NCBI GenBank assembly: GCA_944324455.1
Contig: CALUWJ010000009.1
Coordinates: 1-64,000, forward strand
Length of the DNA stretch: 64,000 nucleotides
Origin: Candidatus Gastranaerophilales bacterium
GTDB taxonomy: Bacteria; Cyanobacteriota; Vampirovibrionia; Gastranaerophilales; Gastranaerophilaceae
Reading direction: 5' to 3'
A program made the position numbers and the translations under genes. The notes under the pieces are model-generated. The model had not been told where the DNA came from, made no database searches, and saw nothing but the letters and a program-made list of their open reading frames with translations. Numbering within the stretch: the stretch's first letter is position 1; each line of letters begins with the position of its first letter. Positions 39,379 to 48,389 of the stretch are shown here, piece by piece.

Positions 39379-40875
39379 TTAATTCTCCTTGATTAGTTGA
39401 GTATATTTTTCATTATTGTATTCAATTAATGATAGTTTATAGTTATCTTCTTTTATTAAATGAATGTTTAAATCCGGTTTATTAAAAGTTGGTTTGATTT
39501 CATCTATAATACCTTTTTCTTTTAGTTTTTCAACTAATAATTTAATATTATCATTAATATTGTTTGGAATGTCAGGGAGTTTTATTAGTTCTGATATTAT
39601 ATTTTCTATTGATATTCCATTTAATATATTTTCAAATATGTTTGTTGTAAATTTGTTCATTGTATAAATTGCACCTGTTTTAGAATTAAGAATATTTGCG
39701 CTATTAAAAGTAATATCAATACAAATTTCATCAAGCCCTATTATTGGAGCACTTTCAATACTAAACTTATTCATAAAATCAAATAAAATTTCAGTGTTTT
39801 TATTTATATCAAAAGATAAATTAAATTTATAAAACGGTAAATTTTTTAGCATATTTATAATTTTTTTAGCTGTTTGATTTTCTGCTAAATCTTGGGTTTG
39901 TGATAGCGTTGATTGTATCAGCTGAACTATTGCTCTATTTTTTTCTTTTTGGGTGCAGGGATTTATGTTTGGATTTGAATTTTTGGTGATTTCAGGGAAA
40001 ATACACAGTTTAATCGGGTAGTTTGTTTTAAATTTGTCATGAAAATTTGAAATATTAAACACATATTTATCTTTTCTTGCATTATTTGAGACAAATTGAG
40101 AGTTTTTTAAATTTTTATATAATTTATCATACATTTGAGGAGAAAGTGTAATTATCGAATATATTGGGTTTGCAAACAGTTCTTTATTTTCTTGATTGAG
40201 AATTAAATAATCATCTGATACATAATCAAACCCTTTTATTATTGATGATACACAAAGCGTTGATTTGCCTCTTTGTCCTCTGGCGCAAATGCAAATTCCG
40301 TTATTATTTAAGCCAATTACTGCCCCATGGATTAAATTTGATGCATTGGATTTTAAAATATTATTTAAAAATTGAATAAATAAATGTCCTTCTTTTATTA
40401 ATTCTTCTGTTTCAAGGTTTTTAACACCATAGTAATATGTGTTTTTATCTTTATTGTTTCCTATAAAAAATCCTCTTTTAATTTGAATATCTATTATGGG
40501 TTTTGTTTTAGAAAAATTATTGCCATAAATATCAATTTGATTAATTATTCTATCTTTGTTATATAGGGTTTCAAGCCTTATTCTAAGGTTTTTTTTAGGA
40601 TTAAATTCATCAGATATATGATTGCAGAGGTTTTGAAAATCGTCTTCTTTCCACAATATTATTGTTGCATCATATTTGGTTGAATTCTCTTTTAAGCAAA
40701 ATGTAAGCTGTTTTTCAATATGGGGTAAAAATTCATTGTTATAGCCTATCAAGCGCACAATTTTACAATTTAAATCAATATATTTAGTCCACAATTTATC
40801 TTTTTTTGATAAATAGTTGTCTATATTTTTAAAGTATTCTATTTCTTTTTCTTTTGTTAAATTTTTTATTTGCAT
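39379..40875 (-). CDS. HPr-kinase-like P-loop protein fused to a PqqD-like domain
   Basis: 498 residues. Residues ~180-300 hold the HprK-like kinase core: HGAVIGLNNNGICICARG, P-loop GQRGKST (200-206) and YVSDDYLIL (Walker B-like). The N-terminal ~150 residues match the region that precedes the kinase in HprK-related proteins. From about residue 385, ICIDITFNSANILNSKTGAI and FTTNIFENILNGISIENII closely parallel the stand-alone PqqD-like protein next door, so this is a kinase-PqqD fusion. HprK-related kinases in lasso-peptide clusters phosphorylate the peptide. The substrate here is unknown: a peptide or a sugar. Abuts the nucleotidyltransferase gene (1-base overlap). Confidence 0.78.
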   Translation of the reverse strand: MQIKNLTKEKEIEYFKNIDNYLSKKDKLWTKYIDLNCKIVRLIGYNNEFLPHIEKQLTFCLKENSTKYDATIILWKEDDFQNLCNHISDEFNPKKNLRIRLETLYNKDRIINQIDIYGNNFSKTKPIIDIQIKRGFFIGNNKDKNTYYYGVKNLETEELIKEGHLFIQFLNNILKSNASNLIHGAVIGLNNNGICICARGQRGKSTLCVSSIIKGFDYVSDDYLILNQENKELFANPIYSIITLSPQMYDKLYKNLKNSQFVSNNARKDKYVFNISNFHDKFKTNYPIKLCIFPEITKNSNPNINPCTQKEKNRAIVQLIQSTLSQTQDLAENQTAKKIINMLKNLPFYKFNLSFDINKNTEILFDFMNKFSIESAPIIGLDEICIDITFNSANILNSKTGAIYTMNKFTTNIFENILNGISIENIISELIKLPDIPNNINDNIKLLVEKLKEKGIIDEIKPTFNKPDLNIHLIKEDNYKLSLIEYNNEKYTQLIKEN

Positions 40876-42029
40876 TAATTTTCCTTGATTTTACAGTTAT
40901 TTAAATTTTTAATAAAAGTTTCAATTAATAATGGGTGCCCTTGGAGCATTTTAAGTAAATAAAATTTAGGTTTTAATTTTATGTAGTTAATAAAATTTTC
41001 AAAACTATCAAAAATTTTATTAATCGGTATTTTAGCACATTTATTTCTTAAATCTTCAAGATAAAATTTTTCGTATAAAATTGTATTAGAATAATCTTTT
41101 ATTTCTTTTTTAAACATTTCATTATTTTTAATGTAGTCAGGAAGTAAATCAGGTGAAATTTTTTCAATAAATTTAATTGCAAAATTAATTTGAATTTGCG
41201 TATTGGTTAATTTTGAATTTTCTTTTATTATTGACCAATTAAAATCAGGTTTATTATCAAGTATATATTTGCAATCAAATATTGCATATAATAATCCTAT
41301 TTGACTTGTTTTATTTTTTAAATTTTTTGCTAAATTAATTAAAATGATAAAAAATAAATCTTCCATTGATGGAATTAAGCAATTTATTCCAAATGCTCTA
41401 ACTTCTTTTGAGCGAGAGAATAATATTGGTATGAATTTTTTTTCTTTTTTTGTATTCATATCAATATATTTATGTATATCAACCCCGCTATCATTTGAAT
41501 TAATTGGGTGTAAATCGATTGAATGTTTATTATTTTCTTTTTGATAATCAACTAGAGAATTAATTATTTTTTCACATTTTTTATGGTCTTTTTTTTGAAT
41601 TAATATATCACAATCACCCATAGCTCTTGGAAGGTCAGGGCGCAAATATTTCATCAAAACCCCTTTTATAATCATTGGAGTAATATTGTTTTGATTTAAA
41701 ATTTTAACTATTTTTACAAAATGCGAAATTGTTTTTAAATTATGAAATCTGTAATAATTCAATAATCCTTTTAATCTTGGTTCATTATATGGATTAAATT
41801 TTAAATCAGGATGATTTTTTAGAATATATGCAAGTATTAAAGATTTTGCTCCGCCTTTTATTTCTATATCCCAATTTTTTAACAGTTTGTTAAGTTCATC
41901 TTGTTTTGGGTTTTTATTAAAAGATAGCTTTAATAGTTCTATTTCATTTTTTTTTAAAATAGAATTGTAATAAATTTCAATTAAATTATCAATAACATCG
42001 TATTTATACATTCCAGCTAATTTAAGCAT
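40875..42029 (-). CDS. Nucleotidyltransferase-family protein (NTP_transf_5-like)
   Basis: 384 residues. PMIIKGVLMKYLRPDLPRAM followed by GDCDILI is the nucleotidyltransferase core (paired Asp), and HSIDLHPINSNDSGVDIH gives the third acidic strand with conserved His. This resembles the uncharacterised nucleotidyltransferase family found beside HprK-like kinases and PqqD proteins in RiPP loci. It overlaps both the kinase-PqqD gene and the FkbM gene by a few bases, so the three are one translational unit. Activity unknown. Confidence 0.78.
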   Translation of the reverse strand: MLKLAGMYKYDVIDNLIEIYYNSILKKNEIELLKLSFNKNPKQDELNKLLKNWDIEIKGGAKSLILAYILKNHPDLKFNPYNEPRLKGLLNYYRFHNLKTISHFVKIVKILNQNNITPMIIKGVLMKYLRPDLPRAMGDCDILIQKKDHKKCEKIINSLVDYQKENNKHSIDLHPINSNDSGVDIHKYIDMNTKKEKKFIPILFSRSKEVRAFGINCLIPSMEDLFFIILINLAKNLKNKTSQIGLLYAIFDCKYILDNKPDFNWSIIKENSKLTNTQIQINFAIKFIEKISPDLLPDYIKNNEMFKKEIKDYSNTILYEKFYLEDLRNKCAKIPINKIFDSFENFINYIKLKPKFYLLKMLQGHPLLIETFIKNLNNCKIKEN

Positions 42030-43177
42030 AATTCTTTTGGTATTGCATATAAAACTGTTTCAGGAACCCATGCTGAGTAGTGTCCTATTGCATAAGTGTA
42101 ATTTGAAAGATTTTCTTTAAGATATAAGGGTATATCAATAAAATCATCTATTCCATGGTATATAGATATAGCAAGCTGTGGACGATATTTGATGATAGAA
42201 TTAATTCCGCCTTTTAGTGCTGAAAGTTCAGCACCTTCTATATCCATTTTAATTAAATCAGGTCTTATGTTGTTGTTTTCACAATATGAATCCATTGTTA
42301 TTACATCAACAAATCTATGTTCAAGATTTGAATCAATCGTGCTTTTTGTTGGTGCAAGTTCTGATACAAATGACCCCGGCAGATGATTTCTGTTTATATA
42401 AAAATTTAGTTTTTTACATTCATTTCCAAGGGCATAAGGTACAATTTCAAGTTTTTCTTTTGGAAAAAAGTCTTCAATATATTTTTTTCTTACAACATCA
42501 TATATAACTTCAAAGCCGTATATTTTTTCTAAATTAGGTAATAATTTATCGTAAGCAACTACATTAAAGCCATCATGAAAACCTACATCAAAAAGGTTTT
42601 TAACAGCATTTTTATTGATATTATCCATATATTGATTTTTAATCAGGCAATAAGTATGGTATTTATTTATTGGCTGATCTAAAAAGAATGTTTCTAGTAA
42701 TTCGACATCTTCTTCATTTCTTCTTATTTTATAAAGCATTTCAAAAATTTCTTTGTCTTTTTGATTGTGAAACATATCCATAATTTTTGAAAATGCGTTT
42801 TCGTATTTAGAATTTTGTTCTTCATTTAATGGCGCAACCTTATGACGATAATATTTGCTAACGTATGGAGTTTGAGGTAAAACAGGGATATCATATACAT
42901 CAAGACAATTAATAATTATATCGCTGTTTGTTTGTGTTGCCATTATGACTAAATCGCAATTTAGATTTAATTTTACAAATTCACTTAAAGTCCAAACAGG
43001 TAAATTGCAATATGGACCCTTGATTAAGTTATCAATAAAACCAAGCATTTGTGTTTTTGGTTTATATATTTTTAAATCATTTAAAATATCAGCTCCTGTT
43101 TTACATGCGCCAAAAATAACAAGTGAGCCGTTTTCAGGTATTTTATTAAATAATTCATCAAATATTTTTTCTTTCAT
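42017..43177 (-). CDS. FkbM-type methyltransferase with N-terminal Rossmann module
   Basis: 386 residues. The C-terminal half is an FkbM methyltransferase: FDVGFHDGFNVVAYDKL (SAM loop), GFEVIYDVV, VITMDSYCENN and DLIKMDIEGAELSALKGG. The N-terminal ~100 residues (SLVIFGACKTGADIL, MLGFIDN, and LVIMATQTN) resemble the C-terminal WGAS module of three neighbouring transferases, here at the other end. It probably O-methylates a sugar of the surface glycan. AAAGGA precedes ATG 43177. Confidence 0.85.
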   Translation of the reverse strand: MKEKIFDELFNKIPENGSLVIFGACKTGADILNDLKIYKPKTQMLGFIDNLIKGPYCNLPVWTLSEFVKLNLNCDLVIMATQTNSDIIINCLDVYDIPVLPQTPYVSKYYRHKVAPLNEEQNSKYENAFSKIMDMFHNQKDKEIFEMLYKIRRNEEDVELLETFFLDQPINKYHTYCLIKNQYMDNINKNAVKNLFDVGFHDGFNVVAYDKLLPNLEKIYGFEVIYDVVRKKYIEDFFPKEKLEIVPYALGNECKKLNFYINRNHLPGSFVSELAPTKSTIDSNLEHRFVDVITMDSYCENNNIRPDLIKMDIEGAELSALKGGINSIIKYRPQLAISIYHGIDDFIDIPLYLKENLSNYTYAIGHYSAWVPETVLYAIPKELCLN

Positions 43178-43202
43178 AGTTCATCCTTTTGTTTGTTTAA
43201 TT

Positions 43203-45671
43203 TTAATCGAAAATATCCGGCATTAATTTTATATTCGGATAATTTTCTTCAAGATATTTTTTAATATCGTAGTGCACTTTTTCGTGGTTATTTTTTATTG
43301 TTGAAATTATAATGTTTGGATTAAGTTCTCCCAGTTTTTCAGGTGGATATACAATTGTGCCATGGAAATTTTTATAATGCATTGCTTTATTTTTATCTAT
43401 AATTCCAAGTATGTTTTTTGCAATTTTAGGGTTTTTATTTAGAAAATCATCTAAATATAAGCTTGCTCCCCACATAACAATTTTTGCATTTTTATTATTG
43501 CATAAATAATAAAATTTTATGTTGTAGCAGAAATTTAAAAATTTTTCAAAATATTTGAATATTTTATAATCTATTTCTGCTAATATTTTTTTTAAGGTTA
43601 TTTTTTTCTTGTCTGTTATATTGTTTTTAAACCAAATGTCGGCTCTTTTTCTTTCTGCTTCTATAATTTCTGATAATTTGTTATAGTCGTATTCTTTAAA
43701 AAGTTCTTCTTTTGAAAAAATTTTATTGTATGAATTTATAGTCAAATTATCTATATTAAAAATTTTTTTCAAGGATTGAAATCTTGAATCGTTTGAATTA
43801 ATGTTTGTTATTGTGAGAAATTTTTTATTAAAAATTAATGAAAAACAGGTTGCATGGAATGAATTTGTTATAACTGCATAGCAATCTTTAATTGCTGATA
43901 TAAATTCTTCAGTAGGAATTTTATTATTTTCAATTTTAACAACTTCTTTATTGTATATTTTTTCAATATGTTGTTTAATTTTTTCAAATTCACAATTTTC
44001 CACTTGAAACATATAGCATACAATTTTATCTTTATATTTTTCTTTTGTGTCAGGAGCTATTTGTAGCCATTTGTTTTTATCTATTAAAAATACAGGGTCA
44101 ATTATGTAATCTGAATTAATAGAAAATTCTTTTTTGCAGATTTCCTTGCCTTCAATTTCTCTTGTTGAAATACAATCAAATCTTTTTATTAGTTTTGAAT
44201 ATTTGAGTTTACCTATTTTATCGATGTTTTTTAGTCTATCAAAACCAAAGCTGCCAGAAAATACTATTCTGTTTTTATTGAAATCAGTATATTCATATAA
44301 ATCTTTTCCAATTTTTCCTTCCATAAAATCAGGTCTTAAGACTTGGTCTGTTCCTAATACAAAGTTATTTGTACATTTATTTAATTCTTTAAATTGATTT
44401 TCGCTAAAAACTAAATGTGTTGTTTTTAGGTATTTATCTGCAAATTCTTTTGTGTAGTCTGTGGGGTTGGAATTTAATAATAAATAATATTTTTTTCTTC
44501 TTTCTAAAAAATATTGTTGAATTGCATAAGCAGATAGCGTTGCTCCAAAGTTATGATAGCCCCAAAAATTTCTTATTATGCCATCATATTTTGGACAAAG
44601 ACATTCTTTTATATTTTCTTTTGCAGGAAGCTTGTATATGTTTTTAATAAAGAAATCATGTGAAATGTGTGCTTTGGATTTTTTTTCAAGTCGAGGGTTT
44701 CCTGCTGTTGCCGCTTTTATATCATATTCTCTATATTTTAAAAGTGTGTTTTTGTGTTTATCAAATGCTTTTTGACCTTTAATAGAATTTATCGTTAGGA
44801 CTGATACGCCGAGTTTATCATTCATTTCTGAATCTATTTTATCAATTCCCCAAAAATCTCCTGCGGTTAAATCTGCGGTTCTATTTAAGCTTGCATATTT
44901 ACAATCATGGCAAGTAGTGTTTGTTGTTATGTATTCTAAAAAGCCTCTAAAATATAAGCTATCTGTTATTTTTTTATTAAATATTCTATTTTTAACAATA
45001 AATTCTAATGATTGAGATTTATGCCAAGTTCTTTTTTTGTTTCTAAAATATGCGTTTATTATTTTTTTATTGTTTGTAATTTCATTGGTATATTTTTCCC
45101 AAAAATATGGCGAGGGTATTCCAAAACAAATTAAATCCATTGTTAAAAGATTGCTATATTCTTTATTTAAAAAATTATTTAATCCTGCAACCTGACATGG
45201 TGTTCCGCAGAAAAAAACTTCTTTTTTGTTATTCAATAGTTTTTTTATTTCTTTAAATGTATTTCCTATATTGCTTTGAATGTATTTTGAATTTTGCAAT
45301 TTAATTAAATCTTCTGATTTAGATATGATGATGTGATTAACTTTTTTAAAATCATCAGAAAAACTTGCTGCGCAAACATATCCTCCATTTTTAAGGTATT
45401 CTTTTGCAATGAGCGCAAATATTCCTCCAGAGGCACTATTTTTTCTTAGCTCGTCATTTGCAATAATCGCATAGCATTTTTGAGGTTTGTCATGGAGTTT
45501 TATAGGTTGTATTTGCGGGCAAATTGAACTACATAAACCGCAATTTGTGCATTTTGAATTATCTATTTTTGGTCCGTAAAATCCAAATTCATTATATTCA
45601 ATTGTGATTGCATTATTTGGACAAATATTATAGCAAGCCATACATCCTGTACAATTTTTTGTTAATTCCAT
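43203..45671 (-). CDS. Ferredoxin/FrhB-like domain fused to polysaccharide pyruvyltransferase
   Basis: 822 residues in four parts. (1) Two 4Fe-4S motifs, CTGCMACYNICP and CTNCGLCSSICP (~1-55). (2) A FrhB/FdhB-like F420-hydrogenase beta domain (~70-340) with SASGGIFALIAKEYL and FFCGTPCQVAGL. (3) A polysaccharide pyruvyltransferase domain (~360-690) starting FWGYHNFGATLSAYAIQQYF, with CYAVITNSFHATCFSLIF near its end. (4) A C-terminal module (~730-822) with VMWGASLYLDDFL and NILGIIDKN. FrhB-PSPT pairs occur in glycan loci, and the redox partner is unclear. It would add pyruvate ketals or carry out a related redox step. Fusion plus the WGAS module is unusual. Confidence 0.85.
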   Translation of the reverse strand: MELTKNCTGCMACYNICPNNAITIEYNEFGFYGPKIDNSKCTNCGLCSSICPQIQPIKLHDKPQKCYAIIANDELRKNSASGGIFALIAKEYLKNGGYVCAASFSDDFKKVNHIIISKSEDLIKLQNSKYIQSNIGNTFKEIKKLLNNKKEVFFCGTPCQVAGLNNFLNKEYSNLLTMDLICFGIPSPYFWEKYTNEITNNKKIINAYFRNKKRTWHKSQSLEFIVKNRIFNKKITDSLYFRGFLEYITTNTTCHDCKYASLNRTADLTAGDFWGIDKIDSEMNDKLGVSVLTINSIKGQKAFDKHKNTLLKYREYDIKAATAGNPRLEKKSKAHISHDFFIKNIYKLPAKENIKECLCPKYDGIIRNFWGYHNFGATLSAYAIQQYFLERRKKYYLLLNSNPTDYTKEFADKYLKTTHLVFSENQFKELNKCTNNFVLGTDQVLRPDFMEGKIGKDLYEYTDFNKNRIVFSGSFGFDRLKNIDKIGKLKYSKLIKRFDCISTREIEGKEICKKEFSINSDYIIDPVFLIDKNKWLQIAPDTKEKYKDKIVCYMFQVENCEFEKIKQHIEKIYNKEVVKIENNKIPTEEFISAIKDCYAVITNSFHATCFSLIFNKKFLTITNINSNDSRFQSLKKIFNIDNLTINSYNKIFSKEELFKEYDYNKLSEIIEAERKRADIWFKNNITDKKKITLKKILAEIDYKIFKYFEKFLNFCYNIKFYYLCNNKNAKIVMWGASLYLDDFLNKNPKIAKNILGIIDKNKAMHYKNFHGTIVYPPEKLGELNPNIIISTIKNNHEKVHYDIKKYLEENYPNIKLMPDIFD

Positions 45672-45680
45672 AATATCTTT

Positions 45681-46928
45681 CTATAATTTAATTAATTTAG
45701 CGTTTTCAAATTTGTTTTCTTTTAAATATTTTTTAACTTGTTTATATCTAATATCTTGAGCATTGACTACGGTTAATATAATTTCATCATATTGTGTCGT
45801 TTTTAATATATCAGGTGAAAATATTTCGTATTTTTTGATATATTTACCGTGTTTATTTTTATTGATATCAATTATACCCAGTATATTTTTTGAAAGCATT
45901 TTGTAATTTTCAAAAAAGTACTCCAAAAATATGCTTGCACCCCAGAGAAACACTTTTTTATTTTCTTGAAGTTTCATATATAAATTCATTGCAAATCTTG
46001 ATTGTGCAATTTGATTTTCATACATTGCATGAAGAATTTGTTCATAGTAATCTGTTTTTCTTGCGTAGCGCCAAAAGTCAACAGCTAATATTGTTTTTGG
46101 ATTGTTCCAGGGCTTTTGTGGCGAAGTATAATGTATTATAGCGGGGTTGTTAAATGCTTTATTATATTTATCTAGACTTTTTTTATCAAATTTTTCAATT
46201 TGTTCATTGTATAAAATTGGGATATGATATTGTAAATTCCAGCTTAAATCTGCATATTTAATTTCATTTTTGAAAATGTAATTTAATACATCTTGGTCAG
46301 GACAATTTGTTAATTCTATTTCAAAAGCTTTTTTAAGCTTATCTATATATGAATTCGGGTCAATTTTTTGAATGTTAAATAATATTACTCCTGAATTAAA
46401 ATAATGATTAACATCATCAACTTTTAGAGATTTTAAAATATATTCTTTTGTTTCCCTGCAATCATCTAAGTTTGAAATAAGATTAAAAGCATCTTTTATT
46501 GCGATTATTTTTTTATTTTCAAAATTTAAATTGAATAATTCTGAAATATCTTTTTTGCATATTGTATCAGAATCAAGATATAGGACTTTATCATATTTTC
46601 TCATAATGAGTGGGATTGCAATTCTATAATACATTTCAACGGACCAATATTTAAAGCCTTTTAAATTTATGCCATTTAGTGCTTCTTTTAAATATTTTGA
46701 AATATCTATAAAACGGATATTAAAATTTTGAGGCAGCATATCAGACAAAAGTCTTTTATTCCATTCGGTTATGTCTGAGCTAAAAACAATAATATCGTAG
46801 AATATTTCTTTTTTAGAATTTTCTATTAATGATTTAAGGGCAGTTGAAAAATACATACTATATGTATCATTAAAAGAATAGACTATTGTAATTGTATTAT
46901 TGTTATTTTTAATTGGTTCTATCTGCAT
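45681..46928 (-). CDS. GT8 glycosyltransferase with C-terminal WGAS module
   Basis: About 415 residues from ATG 46928 (GAGG upstream); the frame extends to 46964 but that start lacks a site. GT8 motifs: TIVYSFNDTYSMYFSTAL, the DXD in VLYLDSDTICKKDI, YFNSGVILFNI, CPDQDVLNYIF and HYTSPQKPW. The last ~100 residues hold KVFLWGASIFLEYFF, NILGIIDINK and YDEIILTVVN, the same module as in the neighbouring GT2 and pyruvyltransferase proteins. Overlaps the upstream GT2 gene by 20 bases. Confidence 0.87.
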   Translation of the reverse strand: MQIEPIKNNNNTITIVYSFNDTYSMYFSTALKSLIENSKKEIFYDIIVFSSDITEWNKRLLSDMLPQNFNIRFIDISKYLKEALNGINLKGFKYWSVEMYYRIAIPLIMRKYDKVLYLDSDTICKKDISELFNLNFENKKIIAIKDAFNLISNLDDCRETKEYILKSLKVDDVNHYFNSGVILFNIQKIDPNSYIDKLKKAFEIELTNCPDQDVLNYIFKNEIKYADLSWNLQYHIPILYNEQIEKFDKKSLDKYNKAFNNPAIIHYTSPQKPWNNPKTILAVDFWRYARKTDYYEQILHAMYENQIAQSRFAMNLYMKLQENKKVFLWGASIFLEYFFENYKMLSKNILGIIDINKNKHGKYIKKYEIFSPDILKTTQYDEIILTVVNAQDIRYKQVKKYLKENKFENAKLIKL

Positions 46929-48162
46929 TTGGGCCTCTTTCAAATATATTGGGTAAAAGTTCAATATTAGGATATTTTATTTTAAATTCTTTTTTTAAGG
47001 ATTGGTAAATTGTTTCATTGTTTGAATAAACCGTTAATATCACTCCATTTGGTTTTATTTTATTTATATCAGATGGTGAATAAATTAGATAATCCTGAAA
47101 TTTTTTGCCTTTTAAAGTTGGATTTTTATCTATTATTCCTAGGATATTTGGATTTTTTTCTTTTTTATCTAAGAGTTGTTCTAAAAATAAGCTTGCTCCC
47201 CATAGCATTACTTTTTTGTTTCCGATTATATGATTCAGATATTCATAAGTAATTTCGTTTTTTTGTAAAGCAGATTTATAATTTTGCCAATCATAAGGCA
47301 ATAATTTTTTAAAGTCTTTTAAAAATTGTTCATATTCATCATTATTGCAATATGAAAGCTCTGCTCTAATATGATTTATAAAAGCTTTTTTATATGCTTT
47401 TTCATATTTTGGCAAGTATCCTTTTTCTTTTAAAAATTCTTTTAAATATACGCACGACTTAATTGCTTCTATTGTATTTTTGTTTCTGTTATTTGAAAGA
47501 CTTCTTGTATGGCACCTGTAATTAATTAATTCTTCATCAAATGCAACGATTTTATCAGCACAAATTACTAGGCTGTGCACAAATGATATATCTTCATATA
47601 TTTTAAGAGGAGGAAATTCTATTGAATTATCAATCAATAGCGTTTTTTTTATTAGTTTATTCCAGACAACCGTTGAAAATAATGAAAAAATATCATCTTT
47701 GAAATCTTTTTTGTTGAAAACTTTTTTAAATGGTGTTATTTGTTTATTAATTGGAAAAGTTGGCGATAAGCTTTCAATTATATTATTATTTTCATCAATT
47801 TTTTTTGAAGAACATACAACTAAATCGGCATTGTATTTTTTAGCGTAATCATACATATTATTAAGCAAATCTTTTTCAAAATAATCATCCGAATCAAGAA
47901 ATTGTATATATTCTCCTTTTGCTTTTTTAATGCCTAAATTTCTAGCTATTGAAGCTCCTTGATGATTTTGTTTATATATATAAAATCTATCATCTTTTTT
48001 TTGAAATTCATTTAAAATGCCAAATGAATTGTCGTTTGAACCATCATCAATACAAATTACTTCAAAATTTTGAAAACTTTGATTGAGTATGCTCCAAAGA
48101 CATTTTTCAAGATGTCTTTGCGCATTAAAAATTGGAATAATAATACTGATTTTTACTTCCAT
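46909..48162 (-). CDS. GT2 glycosyltransferase with C-terminal WGAS module
   Basis: About 417 residues from ATG 48162 (MEVKISIIIPIFNAQRHLEKC); longer frames to 48231 lack a site and add non-GT2 sequence. GT2 motifs: VICIDDGSNDNSFGIL and IQFLDSDDYFE. The last ~110 residues (KVMLWGASLFLEQLL, NILGIIDKN, and GVILTVYSNN) are the shared WGAS module. First gene of the 15-gene leftward glycan cluster, next to a candidate promoter. Confidence 0.88.
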   Translation of the reverse strand: MEVKISIIIPIFNAQRHLEKCLWSILNQSFQNFEVICIDDGSNDNSFGILNEFQKKDDRFYIYKQNHQGASIARNLGIKKAKGEYIQFLDSDDYFEKDLLNNMYDYAKKYNADLVVCSSKKIDENNNIIESLSPTFPINKQITPFKKVFNKKDFKDDIFSLFSTVVWNKLIKKTLLIDNSIEFPPLKIYEDISFVHSLVICADKIVAFDEELINYRCHTRSLSNNRNKNTIEAIKSCVYLKEFLKEKGYLPKYEKAYKKAFINHIRAELSYCNNDEYEQFLKDFKKLLPYDWQNYKSALQKNEITYEYLNHIIGNKKVMLWGASLFLEQLLDKKEKNPNILGIIDKNPTLKGKKFQDYLIYSPSDINKIKPNGVILTVYSNNETIYQSLKKEFKIKYPNIELLPNIFERGPNADRTN

Positions 48163-48191
48163 ACCCCTCGATTTTAAAAAGACTTTAGTAA

Positions 48192-48220
48192 ATCTTATCA
48201 TTTTAGAATTGAATTTACAA
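48192..48220 (-). promoter_or_regulatory. Candidate promoter of the glycan cluster
   Basis: On the minus strand TTGTAA (48220-48215) and TAAGAT (48197-48192) are spaced by 17 bases, just upstream of the first glycan gene and downstream of the tRNA-Gln terminator. A pattern match to sigma-70, not proof. Confidence 0.4.
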
Positions 48221-48230
48221 CTTTGTAACA

Positions 48231-48259
48231 AAAAAAGACCTCATAGAGAGGTCTTTTTT
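48231..48259 (-). terminator. tRNA-Gln terminator
   Basis: AAAAAAGACCTC pairs with GAGGTCTTTTTT around the loop ATAGA. On the minus strand it directly follows the tRNA 3' end and ends in a T-run, separating the tRNA from the glycan cluster. Confidence 0.85.
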
Positions 48260-48260
48260 A

Positions 48261-48336
48261 TGGCTGGGGCGGAAGGATTCGAACCTCCGAAATGCCTGGA
48301 CCAAAACCAGGTGCCTTACCACTTGGCGACGCCCCA
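48261..48336 (-). tRNA. tRNA-Gln (anticodon TTG)
   Basis: 76 bases including an encoded CCA. The acceptor arms TGGGGCG and CGCCCCA pair, followed by discriminator G and CCA. The D-arm contains AAGTGGTAAGGC. The anticodon stem CCTGG/CCAGG closes the loop TTTTGGT, giving anticodon TTG (glutamine). The T-arm is GGAGGTTCGAATCCTTC. The T-run hairpin follows. Confidence 0.96.
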
Positions 48337-48389
48337 AGGACAATTACTATATTAATATATAAATGAAAATTGTCAAGATAAATTTGTAA

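Noticed and set aside
38905-42029. Lasso-peptide biosynthetic cluster
   Set aside because: The kinase, nucleotidyltransferase and PqqD-like genes fit, but there is no asparagine-synthetase-like cyclase, no transglutaminase-like peptidase and no obvious precursor gene.
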